64,000 bases of DNA from Nitrospinota bacterium (lineage in GTDB: Bacteria > Nitrospinota_A > UBA7883 > JACRLM01): NCBI GenBank assembly GCA_016208975.1, contig JACQXA010000004.1:2143736-2207735 (forward strand), written 5' to 3'. A program made the position numbers and the translations under genes. Each line of letters begins with the position of its first letter. The first letter of the stretch is position 1. Positions 25,961 through 35,225 of the stretch are shown here, in pieces. The notes beneath the pieces are model-generated. The model saw only the letters and a program-made list of their open reading frames with translations. It made no database searches and was not told where the DNA came from.

Positions 25961-26266
25961 ATGGAACACGCAATATACTTCCTGTCATACGCCGCTTTCA
26001 TAACTGTGTCAGGCGTGGCGATGGCCGTTGCGTATTACATCCGGCACAAGAACGAAGGCGCCCCGATAAACTACAAGCTACTGGCGTATGTGGCCGGTGT
26101 CGGCCACCTGATGTGGACCTGCGCCGCCGTCACCGTGTTCGTGTACGAACCGAGCGGGGCCGCCGCCGGGTTCATGACCCTGGCGGTTTCCATATGGCTC
26201 AGCGCTGGTCTGGTATGGCAGATGAAGCCGTATCTGAAAGGCATGGAAGAGTCCAGGGCGCTGTAA
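25961..26266 (+). CDS. Small three-helix membrane protein (101 aa)
   Basis: Not recognised. The protein has three hydrophobic helices at about 3-26 (YFLSYAAFITVSGVAMAVAY), 40-61 (KLLAYVAGVGHLMWTCAAVT) and 66-87 (GAAAGFMTLAVSIWLSAGLV), with charged loops and a Lys/Glu C-terminus. AAAGGAG precedes the ATG. A sigma-54-like site lies upstream and a strong terminator downstream, so the gene is an independent transcription unit. Its small size and aromatic-rich helices would suit a subunit of a respiratory or transport complex, but nothing specific can be claimed. Confidence 0.7.
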   Translation: MEHAIYFLSYAAFITVSGVAMAVAYYIRHKNEGAPINYKLLAYVAGVGHLMWTCAAVTVFVYEPSGAAAGFMTLAVSIWLSAGLVWQMKPYLKGMEESRAL

Positions 26267-26285
26267 TCCGAATAGCTTCATAATC

Positions 26286-26322
26286 AACCGGGGGGGGTGT
26301 TTATCCCCCGCCGGTTTTTTTT
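26286..26322 (+). terminator. Rho-independent terminator after the small membrane protein
   Basis: GC-rich inverted repeat AACCGG..GGGGG/CCCCC..GCCGGTT with loop TGTTTAT, then eight T residues. It lies 20 bp after the stop codon at 26266. Behind it, up to thrC, only an unsupported short frame exists. Confidence 0.85.
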
Positions 26323-26488
26323 GTTGGAGGGCCCGAGGTGAAACACACCGCGGACAGCAGGGCGCCAGTTGGATACTATCTCGGCACTGCATGTGTCACG
26401 CGGCCCTGGAAGGAGCGCATGGGCGCAGGGGGCATTAAATTAGGGCGATGCGGCGATCCGCCCCGCCACGAATTTAATCCGGTCTTCG

Positions 26489-27820
26489 CTACCCCGCCAG
26501 GCGCGCGTCCAGTGCGCGGCGCACGGCGTCCACGTCCGGCGGAAGGTTGATGGGCAGGTTGGAGTGGACGCTTTCCACGTCCGGCAGGCTCCGTTCGTGG
26601 TAATCCAGCTTGAATTTCGAGAACTTTAAACCGTGGGCGGTGGACACCACCACCACCTTGTGTTTATTGGTGATAACGCCCTTTTTCACCAGCTTGAATA
26701 ACGCCGCAAGCGCCACGCCGGTGTGTGGGCAGGTGTACATGCCGGTCCTGTCTCCCCGGGCGCACGCGTCCGCCAGTTCCTGCTCGCTGGCCTGCTCCAC
26801 TATGCCGTTAAACTGTTTCAATATGTCCACCGCCTTGTGGAGGGAGACTGGCGCGCCTATCTGTATGGCCGATGCGTAGGTTTTTTTGGCCTGGATGGGC
26901 TCGTAATTCGTGTAACCGGACTGGTAATACCGGTAAAGCGGATTGGCCATTTCCGCCTGGGCGCAAACTATCCTGGGGCGTTTGGTTATAATGCCCAGCT
27001 GTTCCATCAGCAAAAAGCCTTTGCCCAGCGCCGAAACGTTGCCCAGGTTGCCGCCGGGGATTATCACCACGTCGGGCGCCTCCCAGTCAAACTGCTGGGT
27101 CATTTCGATGGCAACGGTCTTCTGCCCCTCTATGCGAAGGGAGTTCTTGGAATTGGCCAGGTATATGGTCGGGTCTTTGGCCACCTCCTGCACCACCTTC
27201 ATGCACCCGTCGAAATCTGTCTCCAGCGAAAGCACCAGCGCCCCGTTGGCGATGGGCTGGATAAGCTGTTCGTTGGAAACCTTGCCCCGGGGCAGGAAAA
27301 CGATGGACTGGATGCCCGCCGCCGCGCAATAGGCCGCCAGAGCCGCCGAAGTGTCCCCCGTGGAGGCGCAGGCCACGGCGCGGATCTGTTTGCCGTGGTT
27401 TATCATGTGCTTGACCATGGAGACCAGCACCGTCATCCCCAGGTCTTTAAACGAGCCGGTATGGCTGTTGCCGCAAAGTTTTATCCAAAGGTCGGGGATG
27501 CCTATTTCGGCCCCCAGCCGTTCGGCCCAGAAAAGGTTGCTCTCCCCCTCGTACATGGAGACGATGTCGTTGTTCTCCACCGTGGGGCAAACCCATTCCT
27601 TCATCCGCCACACGCCTGAGCCATAGGGCCATTGGCTCCGGCTCCGGCGCTCGTCGAAAATCCTCATCCACTGGGCGGCGGAGGTTTTCGAAAGCTCGTC
27701 CATGTCGTGGACAACCTGCAGGAGCGAGCCGCATACCTCACAGTTGTAGATTACGTCGGTAAGATGGTATTTCTTCCGGCACTTGTCGTTAAAACATTCG
27801 AACCACGCGCTATAAGCCAC
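26489..27820 (-). CDS. thrC: Threonine synthase
   Basis: PLP enzyme that turns O-phospho-L-homoserine into threonine. The 443-residue protein has an N-terminal zinc-ribbon-like head, C9-x4-C14 and C27-x2-C30, common in this subgroup. [13 protein letters not shown] then holds the PLP-binding Lys, and [20 protein letters not shown] is the phosphate loop. [36 protein letters not shown] and the C-terminal [11 protein letters not shown] complete the fold II pattern. The start is GTG at 27820 behind GGAAGTGA. It is divergent from priA, leaving a 60-bp shared promoter region. Confidence 0.95.
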   Translation of the reverse strand: MAYSAWFECFNDKCRKKYHLTDVIYNCEVCGSLLQVVHDMDELSKTSAAQWMRIFDERRSRSQWPYGSGVWRMKEWVCPTVENNDIVSMYEGESNLFWAERLGAEIGIPDLWIKLCGNSHTGSFKDLGMTVLVSMVKHMINHGKQIRAVACASTGDTSAALAAYCAAAGIQSIVFLPRGKVSNEQLIQPIANGALVLSLETDFDGCMKVVQEVAKDPTIYLANSKNSLRIEGQKTVAIEMTQQFDWEAPDVVIIPGGNLGNVSALGKGFLLMEQLGIITKRPRIVCAQAEMANPLYRYYQSGYTNYEPIQAKKTYASAIQIGAPVSLHKAVDILKQFNGIVEQASEQELADACARGDRTGMYTCPHTGVALAALFKLVKKGVITNKHKVVVVSTAHGLKFSKFKLDYHERSLPDVESVHSNLPINLPPDVDAVRRALDARLAG

Positions 27821-27880
27821 GTTATCACTTCCAAATTATGAGGTGGTTTTTGATACAGCTTTGAATTATATTTATCTGTC

Positions 27881-30130
27881 TTGGTCATTGTCAATTTCGC
27901 CGGGCGTGTGGAAACCAAATATATTACTGGATTTTTCGCCGAAGTAATGGTTCCGCGCCCTGTGCGCTCGCTGTTTACCTACTCCGTACCAGCCAGCGTT
28001 CAAAGCAAAATAGGGCCCGGCAAGCGGGTTTTGGTTCCGTTTGGAAAACGAAACCTTATAGGCCTTGTGGCTCGCATGACGGATAAAACCCGGGTGACGG
28101 GCATAAAACCCATCCTTGACGTTTTGGACGAAACGCCCGTTGCGGGCGCAAACCTTTTAAACCTGGCCATGTGGACCGCCGCCCATTATTACGCCCCGCC
28201 GGGCGACATTTTGCCCCTAATAACCCCCAGGGGCGACATGACCGTGGACACCTTCGTGGAGATAGCCGAAGGCTCCACCCCGCCGGAAAGCGATGGGAAA
28301 GCCAGCGAGATATACGCCATCCTCAAGGCGCGGGGGGGCGGCAGAAAAGTCCACTTGCTGGCCAAAGACGCGGGCGTCACCGTAACCGGGCTTAAAAAAA
28401 TTCTTGGCGGCTCCCATGCCCGGCAATGGGTGAAGTTTACCCAAGGGGCCAGAACCTATGGCAAAAGAGCCCGGCAAACCCATGTGGAGCAGGATAAAGA
28501 TTCCGGGCTGGTGGAACTGACCCCCCAGCAGAAACACGCTGTTGAGGAAGTCTGGAAAGATGTTTCCGCTGGCCGGTTTTTCGTGAGCCTAATCCATGGA
28601 GTCACGGGTTCCGGCAAGACCGAGGTTTACGCCCATCTGGCGCGGAGGACGCTGGCCATGGGCGGGTCGGTTCTGGTTCTGGCGCCGGAGATAGCCCTGG
28701 CGGACATGCTGGCCGAACGGCTGGAGAGAAGGCTGGGCGTAAAACCAGTGATTATCCATTCAGACATGGCGCCGGGCGAGCGGGACGCGCGGCTGGAGTC
28801 GTTGTCCCGCATGGAGGCGGCGCTGGTGGTGGGGGCGCGGAGCGCCGTGTTCGCCCCGGTGAGAAATTTGCGGCTAATCATCGTGGACGAGGAGCACGAC
28901 CCGTCATACAAACAAGAGAACTCCCCCCGGTATAACGGGCGGGACGTGGCCATAAAGCGCGCCTCGCTGGAAGGGGCGGCGGTGGCGCTTGGGTCGGCCA
29001 CGCCATCGCTGGAGAGCTATTATCACGCGGTGAATGGCAAATACGGCCTGCTGGAGCTTTCACAACGGATAGACGGGCGGCCCATGCCCAAGGTGGAGAT
29101 TGTGGAGCCTGCGCCCGGCGCGGCCATGGGGGAGCGGTTGCTGACGGAAATAGGGGAGAGGCTCGCCAAAGGGGAACAATCGCTACTGTTCATCAACCGG
29201 CGCGGTTTTTCAAGATATGTCCAATGCCAGCAGTGCGGCCACGTGTATGAGTGCAAGAACTGTTCGGTGAGCCTTGTGCATCACGGCAAGGCGGGCAAAC
29301 TGGCCTGCCACACCTGCGGATACGAGGAGCCAGCGCCGGACACCTGCGAAAAATGCGGCTCGCCATCGTTCTACCTGGGCGGGCCCGGCTCCGAACGGGT
29401 GGAAAAAGATCTGGCCGCGCTATTCCCCACCGCCAGGATAGCCCGGATGGACAGGGACACCACCACAAAAAGACGCGCCGGGGCCGGGATATTGAAAGCC
29501 GTGGAAGCAGGGGAGGTGGACATACTCATAGGCACCCAGATGGTAACCAAAGGGCATGATTACCCGTCCATAACCCTGGTGGGCGCCGTGAGCGCGGAGG
29601 ACACCCTGCGCCTGCCGGATTTCCGCGCGGCGGAACGGACGTTCCAGCTTATCACCCAGGCGGCGGGCCGGGCGGGGCGCGGTGAGAAACCGGGGCTTGT
29701 GCTGGTTCAGGCCCATGGTAAACCGGGCCATGCCCTTCTTTGCGCGGCGGAGCACGATTACGCCGCTTTTCTGAACGCCGAGACGCCCTTGCGGCAGATT
29801 GTGGGGTATCCCCCATTCGCCCGGATCGCTTTTATAAAAATAGACGCTTCCGGCGAAAGGCGCGGGCTGGAATATCTGGCGAAAATGGCGCAGGTTTTGG
29901 AGCGTATTGGCGGGAAAATAGGGGGCATAACAGTGTGGGGCCCGGCCGAATCGGTGATCTTCAAAACCAGGAACCGTTTCAACTGGCGGATCATGTTGAA
30001 AGCGCCGAACCACGCCATATTATACGCCGCGCTGGAAATGTATTTCGAGGGGGAGAAAAAGCTGTTCGGCGGAACCGGCGCGGCGGGCGTGAGCGTTACG
30101 GTGGACATGGATCCTGTAAGCGCTATGTGA
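27881..30130 (+). CDS. priA: Primosomal helicase PriA
   Basis: 3'-5' DNA helicase that restarts collapsed replication forks. The 749-residue protein has the N-terminal fork-binding domain (FFAEVMVPRPVRSLFTYSVP), then Walker A GVTGSGKTE with Lys246, the Walker B DEEH at 336-339, GSATPSLESY (motif III) and QAAGRAGRGEKPG (motif VI). The PriA zinc module, CQQCG, CKNC, CHTCG and CEKCG (eight Cys), is between the RecA lobes. The longest frame starts at TTG 27881; GTG 27908 would also keep the conserved FAEV strand. The final stop precedes an AT-rich spacer before the HTH gene. Confidence 0.96.
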   Translation: MVIVNFAGRVETKYITGFFAEVMVPRPVRSLFTYSVPASVQSKIGPGKRVLVPFGKRNLIGLVARMTDKTRVTGIKPILDVLDETPVAGANLLNLAMWTAAHYYAPPGDILPLITPRGDMTVDTFVEIAEGSTPPESDGKASEIYAILKARGGGRKVHLLAKDAGVTVTGLKKILGGSHARQWVKFTQGARTYGKRARQTHVEQDKDSGLVELTPQQKHAVEEVWKDVSAGRFFVSLIHGVTGSGKTEVYAHLARRTLAMGGSVLVLAPEIALADMLAERLERRLGVKPVIIHSDMAPGERDARLESLSRMEAALVVGARSAVFAPVRNLRLIIVDEEHDPSYKQENSPRYNGRDVAIKRASLEGAAVALGSATPSLESYYHAVNGKYGLLELSQRIDGRPMPKVEIVEPAPGAAMGERLLTEIGERLAKGEQSLLFINRRGFSRYVQCQQCGHVYECKNCSVSLVHHGKAGKLACHTCGYEEPAPDTCEKCGSPSFYLGGPGSERVEKDLAALFPTARIARMDRDTTTKRRAGAGILKAVEAGEVDILIGTQMVTKGHDYPSITLVGAVSAEDTLRLPDFRAAERTFQLITQAAGRAGRGEKPGLVLVQAHGKPGHALLCAAEHDYAAFLNAETPLRQIVGYPPFARIAFIKIDASGERRGLEYLAKMAQVLERIGGKIGGITVWGPAESVIFKTRNRFNWRIMLKAPNHAILYAALEMYFEGEKKLFGGTGAAGVSVTVDMDPVSAM

Positions 30131-30229
30131 TGGATTAATATAATTTTATTTGTTTGAAGGAAAATTATTACAAAATGTGTTAGGATTTTCTTAGAAGCCC
30201 CGGTAATACATTTGAAAAGGGGGTATGTG

Positions 30230-30610
30230 ATGAACACTGTCAAGCCCGCCATACGGTCCGCCAAACTGAAAACCTTCAAAGAGCGCCTGCAATACCTCAT
30301 CGGAGACACCAAGCCTTACGCCTGGTGCAAGCAGGTTGGTATCGAGAAGGGCCTGTTCCAGTATTACTGGCAGAAGGGGAAAATCCCCAAGTACGAAAAT
30401 CTGCTCAAGATCCGCAACCATACCGGTTGTTCGCTGGATTGGCTCATGTCCGGCGATGGGGACCCTTACCCGGACCGGGTGGAGGATATGGAAGCGGCGG
30501 TTAAAAAGCTGACCGGCCATATAGACGATCAGATAGACCGGCTGGAGCGGATGATAGACCGGCTGGCGAAGCTCAAATCCAAAGCGGAAGGGTTGAGGAA
30601 ACGGCGCTGA
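30230..30610 (+). CDS. Phage CI-repressor-type HTH protein with coiled-coil tail
   Basis: A 126-residue putative transcription regulator. Residues about 12-78 resemble the N-terminal DNA-binding domain of phage CI repressors: FKERLQYLIGDTKPYAWCKQVGIEKGLFQYYW, read as helices 1-3, then KIPKYENLLKIRNHTGCSLDWLMSG, the typical SLDWL ending. The tail (about 85-122) is a heptad coiled coil (HIDDQIDRLERMIDRLAKL) that may oligomerise; there is no peptidase or sensing domain. ATG 30230 follows AAAGGGGG. It is monocistronic with its own terminator. Its targets are unknown; it could be a domesticated phage regulator. Confidence 0.75.
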   Translation: MNTVKPAIRSAKLKTFKERLQYLIGDTKPYAWCKQVGIEKGLFQYYWQKGKIPKYENLLKIRNHTGCSLDWLMSGDGDPYPDRVEDMEAAVKKLTGHIDDQIDRLERMIDRLAKLKSKAEGLRKRR

Positions 30611-30637
30611 AACAGCCTCGCATTGCGGGCTTTAGGG

Positions 30638-30665
30638 CCGGGCTTGGCTTATAAAGCCCGGTTTT
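30638..30665 (+). terminator. Rho-independent terminator after the HTH gene
   Basis: Stem CCGGGCTT/AAGCCCGG (8 bp), 8-nt loop, then TTTT. It ends at the stop of the convergent minus-strand gene. Confidence 0.75.
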
Positions 30666-31584
30666 AGAGAACCAGGATACCCAAGAGGATTTTTGCGATC
30701 ATCCCCTGCACGTTTTCCGTATCGCCGGGTTTTATAACGCAATCGTCCACCATGGTTTCGGGGGAGAGGATGAAGTCCATCTTGTCCTCATGGGCGGTAA
30801 GTATCACAAAATATACCTGCGGATAGCCTTTTTTGCCTTTAACCTCTTTGGCCAGTTCCACGCCGGAAATGCCGGGCAACTCCAGGTCGGACACCACGAT
30901 GTCCGGCTTCCATTCCTTTATGCCGCCGATGGCGTCCTCGGCGCTGTTGGCGCCCTGGACGGTGAAGCCCAGCTTGCTGAATATCTCCTCCAGCATGTTG
31001 CGCTGATAAGTGGAATCCGAAACGAAGAGTATCTTCACCGCCTTTGGCTTGAACCCCTTGTCGGAAAGCAGGAAATACACGAACCGCTCCATCTTGTCGA
31101 TTATGTCCTGGGCGCGGCCCATTTCCCGCTCCAGCCGGTCCGTCTTCACTTTCATGGCTTCATTCAGCGTCACCAGCTCCCGGTTGCGCTCCGCCTCGTC
31201 CATATCCCACTTGGAGCGTTTCACCGCCTGCTTTACCAGGTAATAGGCCGACTCCGGCGAGAGCGGCTCCGGTAACAGGCCATAGGCGCCCTCGTTGAAA
31301 ATCAGGGTCAACAGCGGCGCGGAAAGCTCTTTGCCGGTGATAAAAATGAAACGAAGGGAAGGTTTCTTTATCCGTATGGCCTGCATGGCCTTGATGGAGG
31401 CCAGGTCCCCCTCATGGAACCGGGAGATTACCACCCCGCTGGAAAGCTCCGCCATTTTGTCCTGGAAACCGGGGTCGGTTATCTCCACATCAAGCCTGTT
31501 TACGGCCTCGCCCCTGCCGGTCAGGATTTTCTCCAGCCCGCCGAAGCTTTCCCCGGGGTCACCGGCCAGAATCACGTCAGACAT
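30664..31584 (-). CDS. Two-receiver response regulator (N-terminal receiver degenerate)
   Basis: A 306-residue cytoplasmic protein with no output domain. Residues 1-125 have receiver topology (MSDVILAGDPGESFGGLEKI, LRFIFITGKEL, EGAYGLLPEPLSPES), but the usual acidic pocket and phospho-Asp are missing. A coiled coil follows (about 130-175, NEAMKVKTDRLEREMGRAQ). The C-terminal receiver (about 183-300) has ILFVSDSTYQRNMLEE, phospho-Asp in VVSDLELPGISG, FVILTAHED and a Lys near CVIKPGD. It is the last gene of the cheY-cheA operon, 41 bp after the permuted CheA. It may be a phosphate sink or an adaptor, with the degenerate half used for protein contact. Confidence 0.82.
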   Translation of the reverse strand: MSDVILAGDPGESFGGLEKILTGRGEAVNRLDVEITDPGFQDKMAELSSGVVISRFHEGDLASIKAMQAIRIKKPSLRFIFITGKELSAPLLTLIFNEGAYGLLPEPLSPESAYYLVKQAVKRSKWDMDEAERNRELVTLNEAMKVKTDRLEREMGRAQDIIDKMERFVYFLLSDKGFKPKAVKILFVSDSTYQRNMLEEIFSKLGFTVQGANSAEDAIGGIKEWKPDIVVSDLELPGISGVELAKEVKGKKGYPQVYFVILTAHEDKMDFILSPETMVDDCVIKPGDTENVQGMIAKILLGILVL

Positions 31585-31625
31585 TTTTTTACGCTCCCGA
31601 TTGTGCAGGCCGCATGGGCGGCTTT

Positions 31626-33770
31626 TTAAGTGCGCAGAAGCTCGTATTCCACCACGTCGTAATATTTCATCAGCTTGTCTTCGATGAACTTTTTGACCTT
31701 TTCTTCATCCAGAGACGAGGAGAACATCACTTTCAGCTGGTCTGAAATCCCCTGGTTCTCTATTTCCTCGGCGGTGGGCACCGCGCCGAAAATGTGGCCA
31801 ATCTTGGCTATCCTTTTGAGTATTAGCAGAGCCACCAGGAACGGTTGCTGGTATTTCGGCTTGAACGAAAGGAACACCTGGTAAAGCTGTTTTTCCTCAT
31901 ACCTGTGGGCGAACAGGTTTATCTTCTCCAGCGAGCCTATGTGGAACGTGCGCTGGTGCACGTCCACCGGCTCTTCCACTTTCTTTTCCCTGGGTTTCTT
32001 GTATTTGTCTATGTTCTTCAGCAGGGCTTTGTCTATGGCCGGGGCGCGCCCCTCGGCCAGCGCCTGCTTGGCGTTTTTTATGGCGTCGGTGGCGTCGAAC
32101 AAAATATCTATTATGTCTTCTGATATTTCAAGGGCGCCGGACCGGGCCTGGTCCAGCACCACTTCAACCTCGTGGATGAAGCCGCCCAGCTCCTGAAGGC
32201 CCACCATCATCAGGTTTCCCTTCATGGAGTGGAAGTCCCGGAATATCCTGTTGACTATCTCCATGTCGCCGGGATTGCTCTCCAGGGCCAGGATCTGCTC
32301 GTCGGCGTCCTTTATCATGTCCTCCAGCTCCACGAAGAACTCTTCGCGGTGGGTGATCTCGCGCCCGATGTCCGACGATAATACCAGCGCGCCGCCCATG
32401 GCCACGGTTTCGCCTTCGTGGGGCTCTTCCCCGCCAGCGGCTCTGGATGGGACGGAAACCGGCTCTTCCTCCAGTTGGCGCGCCATGGCCTTTTCCACCT
32501 GGATGGCCTCCACCCCGCCGGGCGAGATGCCCCGGGTGCGGTTGATAAGCTCCACCACGTCCACTATCATCCCCATCTTGTTTCCGGACAGGGTGGTGGT
32601 GCCGGATATTCCCTGCACGTCGAAAACCTTTGAAAGAGGGGTGAACACCAGTTTCTCCGGCATTAACAGGTCGCTGACCCTCAACGCCATCCGGCCGTTC
32701 TTGCCTTCCACAATGACAACGGTTATGTTCTCTTCCGGAGGCAGGGGCGGGTCGTCCAGCAGGTCGTTAAGGTCGAAGAGCGTGACCAGGCTGCCAAGAT
32801 AGGTTATGGTGCGCGCCCGCTGGAGAGTGGAGTTTGTGCTGGTGAAGGGTATCCTCAGGGTGGATATCACGTTCAGGATGGGTATGGCGAACAGGTTGTT
32901 GCCAGCCCTCACGGTGAGACAGTCCAGTATGTTCACCGCCGTGACCTGGGGTATCCGGTAAATGAAGGTGGTTCCAGCGCCCACCTTGGTGTCTATTATC
33001 ACCTCGCCACCCAGCTCTTCGATGTTGCTCTTCACAACATCCATCCCCACCCCCCGGCCCGATATTTTACTGGCGGAGGTTTTGGTGGAAAGGCCCGGAT
33101 GGAAAATTAGCGCCAGTTTCTCGTCGCGGGAAAGCGCAGACGAGGCGGATTCCTCCAGCAGACCGCGCCGGACAGCGGCGGCCGCCACCGCTTCCGGGTC
33201 TATCCCGCGCCCATCGTCTTTTATCTCCAGAAATATATTGTTCTCTTTCTGGTAGGCCTTCAGCGTAACCTTGGCCATCACCGGCTTGCCCATACGCTGG
33301 CGCTCCAGCGGGTCTTCAACGCCGTGGTCTATGCTGTTCCTTATCTGGTGGTTCAACGGGTCGTAAAGTTTTTCGGCGATGGTCTTGTCCACCAGTGTTT
33401 CCTCGCCGAAGGTGAGAAAGTCCACCTGCTTGCCGGCGTCCTTGGCCATGTCGCGCACGGGGCGGCGGAACCGCTGGAAGGTGGAGCGGATCTCCACCAT
33501 GCGGATGTCCATCACCAGGCTGTGCAGGTCCGACGAGGCGCGGCTGGAGGCCACCTCGGTCATCTTGAGCATGTCCATGGAGGTTTTGTCCATCGGCTTG
33601 GCCCGGTCGTAGAAATCCTGCAGGCGCCGGTTGGTGGTGGAAATGTTGTTGGAGGTGATTATTACCTCGCCGACAAGGTTTAAGAGGGTGTCCAGATGGC
33701 TTATCTTGACCATCATCCGGTCAACAACGCCCTTTTTCCCGCCTGTTTCCGCCGTCTCTTTAGTATCCAT
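31626..33770 (-). CDS. Circularly permuted CheA (P3-P4-P5-P1-P2)
   Basis: A 714-residue chemotaxis-type histidine kinase with an unusual order. It starts with the dimerisation helices (about 15-90, MVKISHLDTLLNLVGEVIIT), then the kinase domain (PLNHQIRNSIDHGVE N-box near 140-150, DDGRGID, GRGVGMDVVK), then the CheW-like P5 (about 275-400, FAIPILNVISTLRI). Only after these come the Hpt domain (about 460-580) with RDFHSMKGN and phospho-acceptor His514, and a C-terminal alpha/beta domain (about 605-712) resembling P2. Canonical CheA has P1-P2 at the N-terminus. cheY overlaps its start by 11 nt. All key motifs are intact, so it is probably active. Confidence 0.88.
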   Translation of the reverse strand: MDTKETAETGGKKGVVDRMMVKISHLDTLLNLVGEVIITSNNISTTNRRLQDFYDRAKPMDKTSMDMLKMTEVASSRASSDLHSLVMDIRMVEIRSTFQRFRRPVRDMAKDAGKQVDFLTFGEETLVDKTIAEKLYDPLNHQIRNSIDHGVEDPLERQRMGKPVMAKVTLKAYQKENNIFLEIKDDGRGIDPEAVAAAAVRRGLLEESASSALSRDEKLALIFHPGLSTKTSASKISGRGVGMDVVKSNIEELGGEVIIDTKVGAGTTFIYRIPQVTAVNILDCLTVRAGNNLFAIPILNVISTLRIPFTSTNSTLQRARTITYLGSLVTLFDLNDLLDDPPLPPEENITVVIVEGKNGRMALRVSDLLMPEKLVFTPLSKVFDVQGISGTTTLSGNKMGMIVDVVELINRTRGISPGGVEAIQVEKAMARQLEEEPVSVPSRAAGGEEPHEGETVAMGGALVLSSDIGREITHREEFFVELEDMIKDADEQILALESNPGDMEIVNRIFRDFHSMKGNLMMVGLQELGGFIHEVEVVLDQARSGALEISEDIIDILFDATDAIKNAKQALAEGRAPAIDKALLKNIDKYKKPREKKVEEPVDVHQRTFHIGSLEKINLFAHRYEEKQLYQVFLSFKPKYQQPFLVALLILKRIAKIGHIFGAVPTAEEIENQGISDQLKVMFSSSLDEEKVKKFIEDKLMKYYDVVEYELLRT

Positions 33771-34149
33771 CGGTAAGCCTTGTCACCACTTTTTGTAATA
33801 GGGCCCGCTCGATTGGTTTGGGTACATAATCGTCGGCGCCCATGCTGATGGCCTTTACAAGATATGTGGCGTCGGTATGGGTGGAAAGCACCACCACGGG
33901 GATTTTATTGAGAGTGGGGTGGGTTTTTATCTCGTTGCAAAGCTCCAGCCCGTCCATCACCGGCATTACGATGTCGGTAAAGATAAGGTTGTACTTTTTG
34001 CCCTTGGCTTTTTCAAGCCCCTCCAGGCCGTTCTCCGCTTCTTCCACGGCGAACCCAAGCTCTTCCAACAGCTCTCTTAACGTAACGCGCATGCTGTGGT
34101 AGTCGTCCACCACCAGCGCGAGCGGTTTTTGCGAGGGCGCGTCACTCAT
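33760..34149 (-). CDS. CheY-type single-domain response regulator
   Basis: A 129-residue stand-alone receiver. LALVVDDYHSMR gives the acidic pair, LIFTDIVMPVMDG the phospho-acceptor Asp, VVVLSTHTD the switch Ser/Thr, and YVPKPIERA the conserved Lys-Pro. It is the first gene of the chemosensory operon and overlaps the permuted CheA by 11 nt, so it is the likely phosphate acceptor. Whether it controls the flagellar motor or another output cannot be told. Candidate promoter sequence lies in the 34150-34286 spacer, shared with the divergent permease. Confidence 0.92.
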   Translation of the reverse strand: MSDAPSQKPLALVVDDYHSMRVTLRELLEELGFAVEEAENGLEGLEKAKGKKYNLIFTDIVMPVMDGLELCNEIKTHPTLNKIPVVVLSTHTDATYLVKAISMGADDYVPKPIERALLQKVVTRLTDGY

Positions 34150-34346
34150 GGGTCATCAAATCTCCGAAGAGGGAAGCTTGCCGCCAGATAAGTTCCATTC
34201 CCAATATACCTCCAGGACACAGGGCCACAGGCAGGAAATTTAAACGCCCCTTATAATTTAGAGCTATTATAGTTACGCTTGATGCGTTGTGTCCAAATTT
34301 ATTTCCGCCTTTCGCCACGGCGCGGGGAGGCGGCGGGAACCATAAA

Positions 34347-35081
34347 TTGAACGGCTGGTACGCGGTTTATTACCGGGAGGTCCTTCTGCTCAAAAGGAAA
34401 CTCCCGAAGCAGTTGGCATCCATGTCGGTTATGCCGGTCCTTTACGCCGTGGCCTTCGGCTATGGCATGGGCAAGGGCGTGGCGGTGGACGGCCACAGCT
34501 ACATGGAATTTCTGATGCCCGGGCTTGTGGCCATGGCCAGCATGAACCATTCTTTCGCCATGGCCGGGGAGATAAACATATCCAGGTTCTACTGGAAAAT
34601 ATTCGAGGAGTTCCAGGCCGCCCCCATCAGGAACATAGCCTATGTTGCCGGGGAAGTGGCGGGAGGGGTGACCAGGGGCCTGCTTTCGGCGCTGGTGATA
34701 CTGGTGATATCGTATCTTTTCGGTGTTCCGCTTTCATGCGGCCCGTGGTTCTGGCTGGCGGTGGCGCTGAACGCTTTTGTGTTCGCCTCGGTGGCGGTGT
34801 TCGCCGCCATGACCGTCAGATCCCATTCAGACCAGTCGCTTCTCACAAGTTTTCTCATCACCCCCATGGCTTTCCTCGGGGGCACGGTTTTCCCCATGGA
34901 CCACCTGCCGGGATGGGCGGGATCCATACTGTCCCTGCTCCCGCTGACCCACGCCTCCAGCGCCATAAGGGCCGCCGCTTTCGGTTTGGGGCCGGAAATA
35001 AAATCGCTGGCCCTCATGGCGATATTCGGCGCCGTTTTCTTCGCCATGGCCTTTAAAACCGTGGACAAGGCCCGGCTGTAA
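34347..35081 (+). CDS. ABC-2 type transporter permease
   Basis: Inner-membrane subunit of an ABC exporter, 244 residues with about six helices (MPVLYAVAFGYGMG, FLMPGLVAMASMNHSFAMA, GGVTRGLLSALVILVISYLFG, NAFVFASVAVFAAM, LTSFLITPMAFLGGTVFPMDHLP in parts, ALMAIFGAVFFAMAF). FLGGTVFPMDHLPGW is the typical ABC-2 signature before the last helix. The start is uncertain: TTG 34347 gives the usual REVLLLKRK head, while a TTG at 34287 would add 20 low-complexity residues. No ATP-binding subunit is adjacent, although these permeases normally follow one; the partner must be encoded elsewhere. Substrate unknown (lipid, polysaccharide or drug). Confidence 0.8.
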   Translation: MNGWYAVYYREVLLLKRKLPKQLASMSVMPVLYAVAFGYGMGKGVAVDGHSYMEFLMPGLVAMASMNHSFAMAGEINISRFYWKIFEEFQAAPIRNIAYVAGEVAGGVTRGLLSALVILVISYLFGVPLSCGPWFWLAVALNAFVFASVAVFAAMTVRSHSDQSLLTSFLITPMAFLGGTVFPMDHLPGWAGSILSLLPLTHASSAIRAAAFGLGPEIKSLALMAIFGAVFFAMAFKTVDKARL

Positions 35082-35225
35082 CCGGCATCCTTTTTTAACA
35101 GGGCTTTAATTCGCCCATGGGCGGTTTCCGGATATAGTAAAATGGCTATTTATGCGGCATGGGCCGCCGCGCGGTATTTCCGGTAAAGGCCCGGGTTTGC
35201 AACCATAATTCATGAGCGGTTTTGA

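Noticed and set aside
26338-26550. Plus-strand 70-codon frame after the small membrane protein, with a GAGG-like site
   Set aside because: Lies beyond a strong terminator, runs into the antisense of thrC and shows no domain or conserved pattern.
26723-27619. Plus-strand frame of 298 codons opposite threonine synthase
   Set aside because: thrC on the other strand has all its motifs. The shadow has no recognisable domain.
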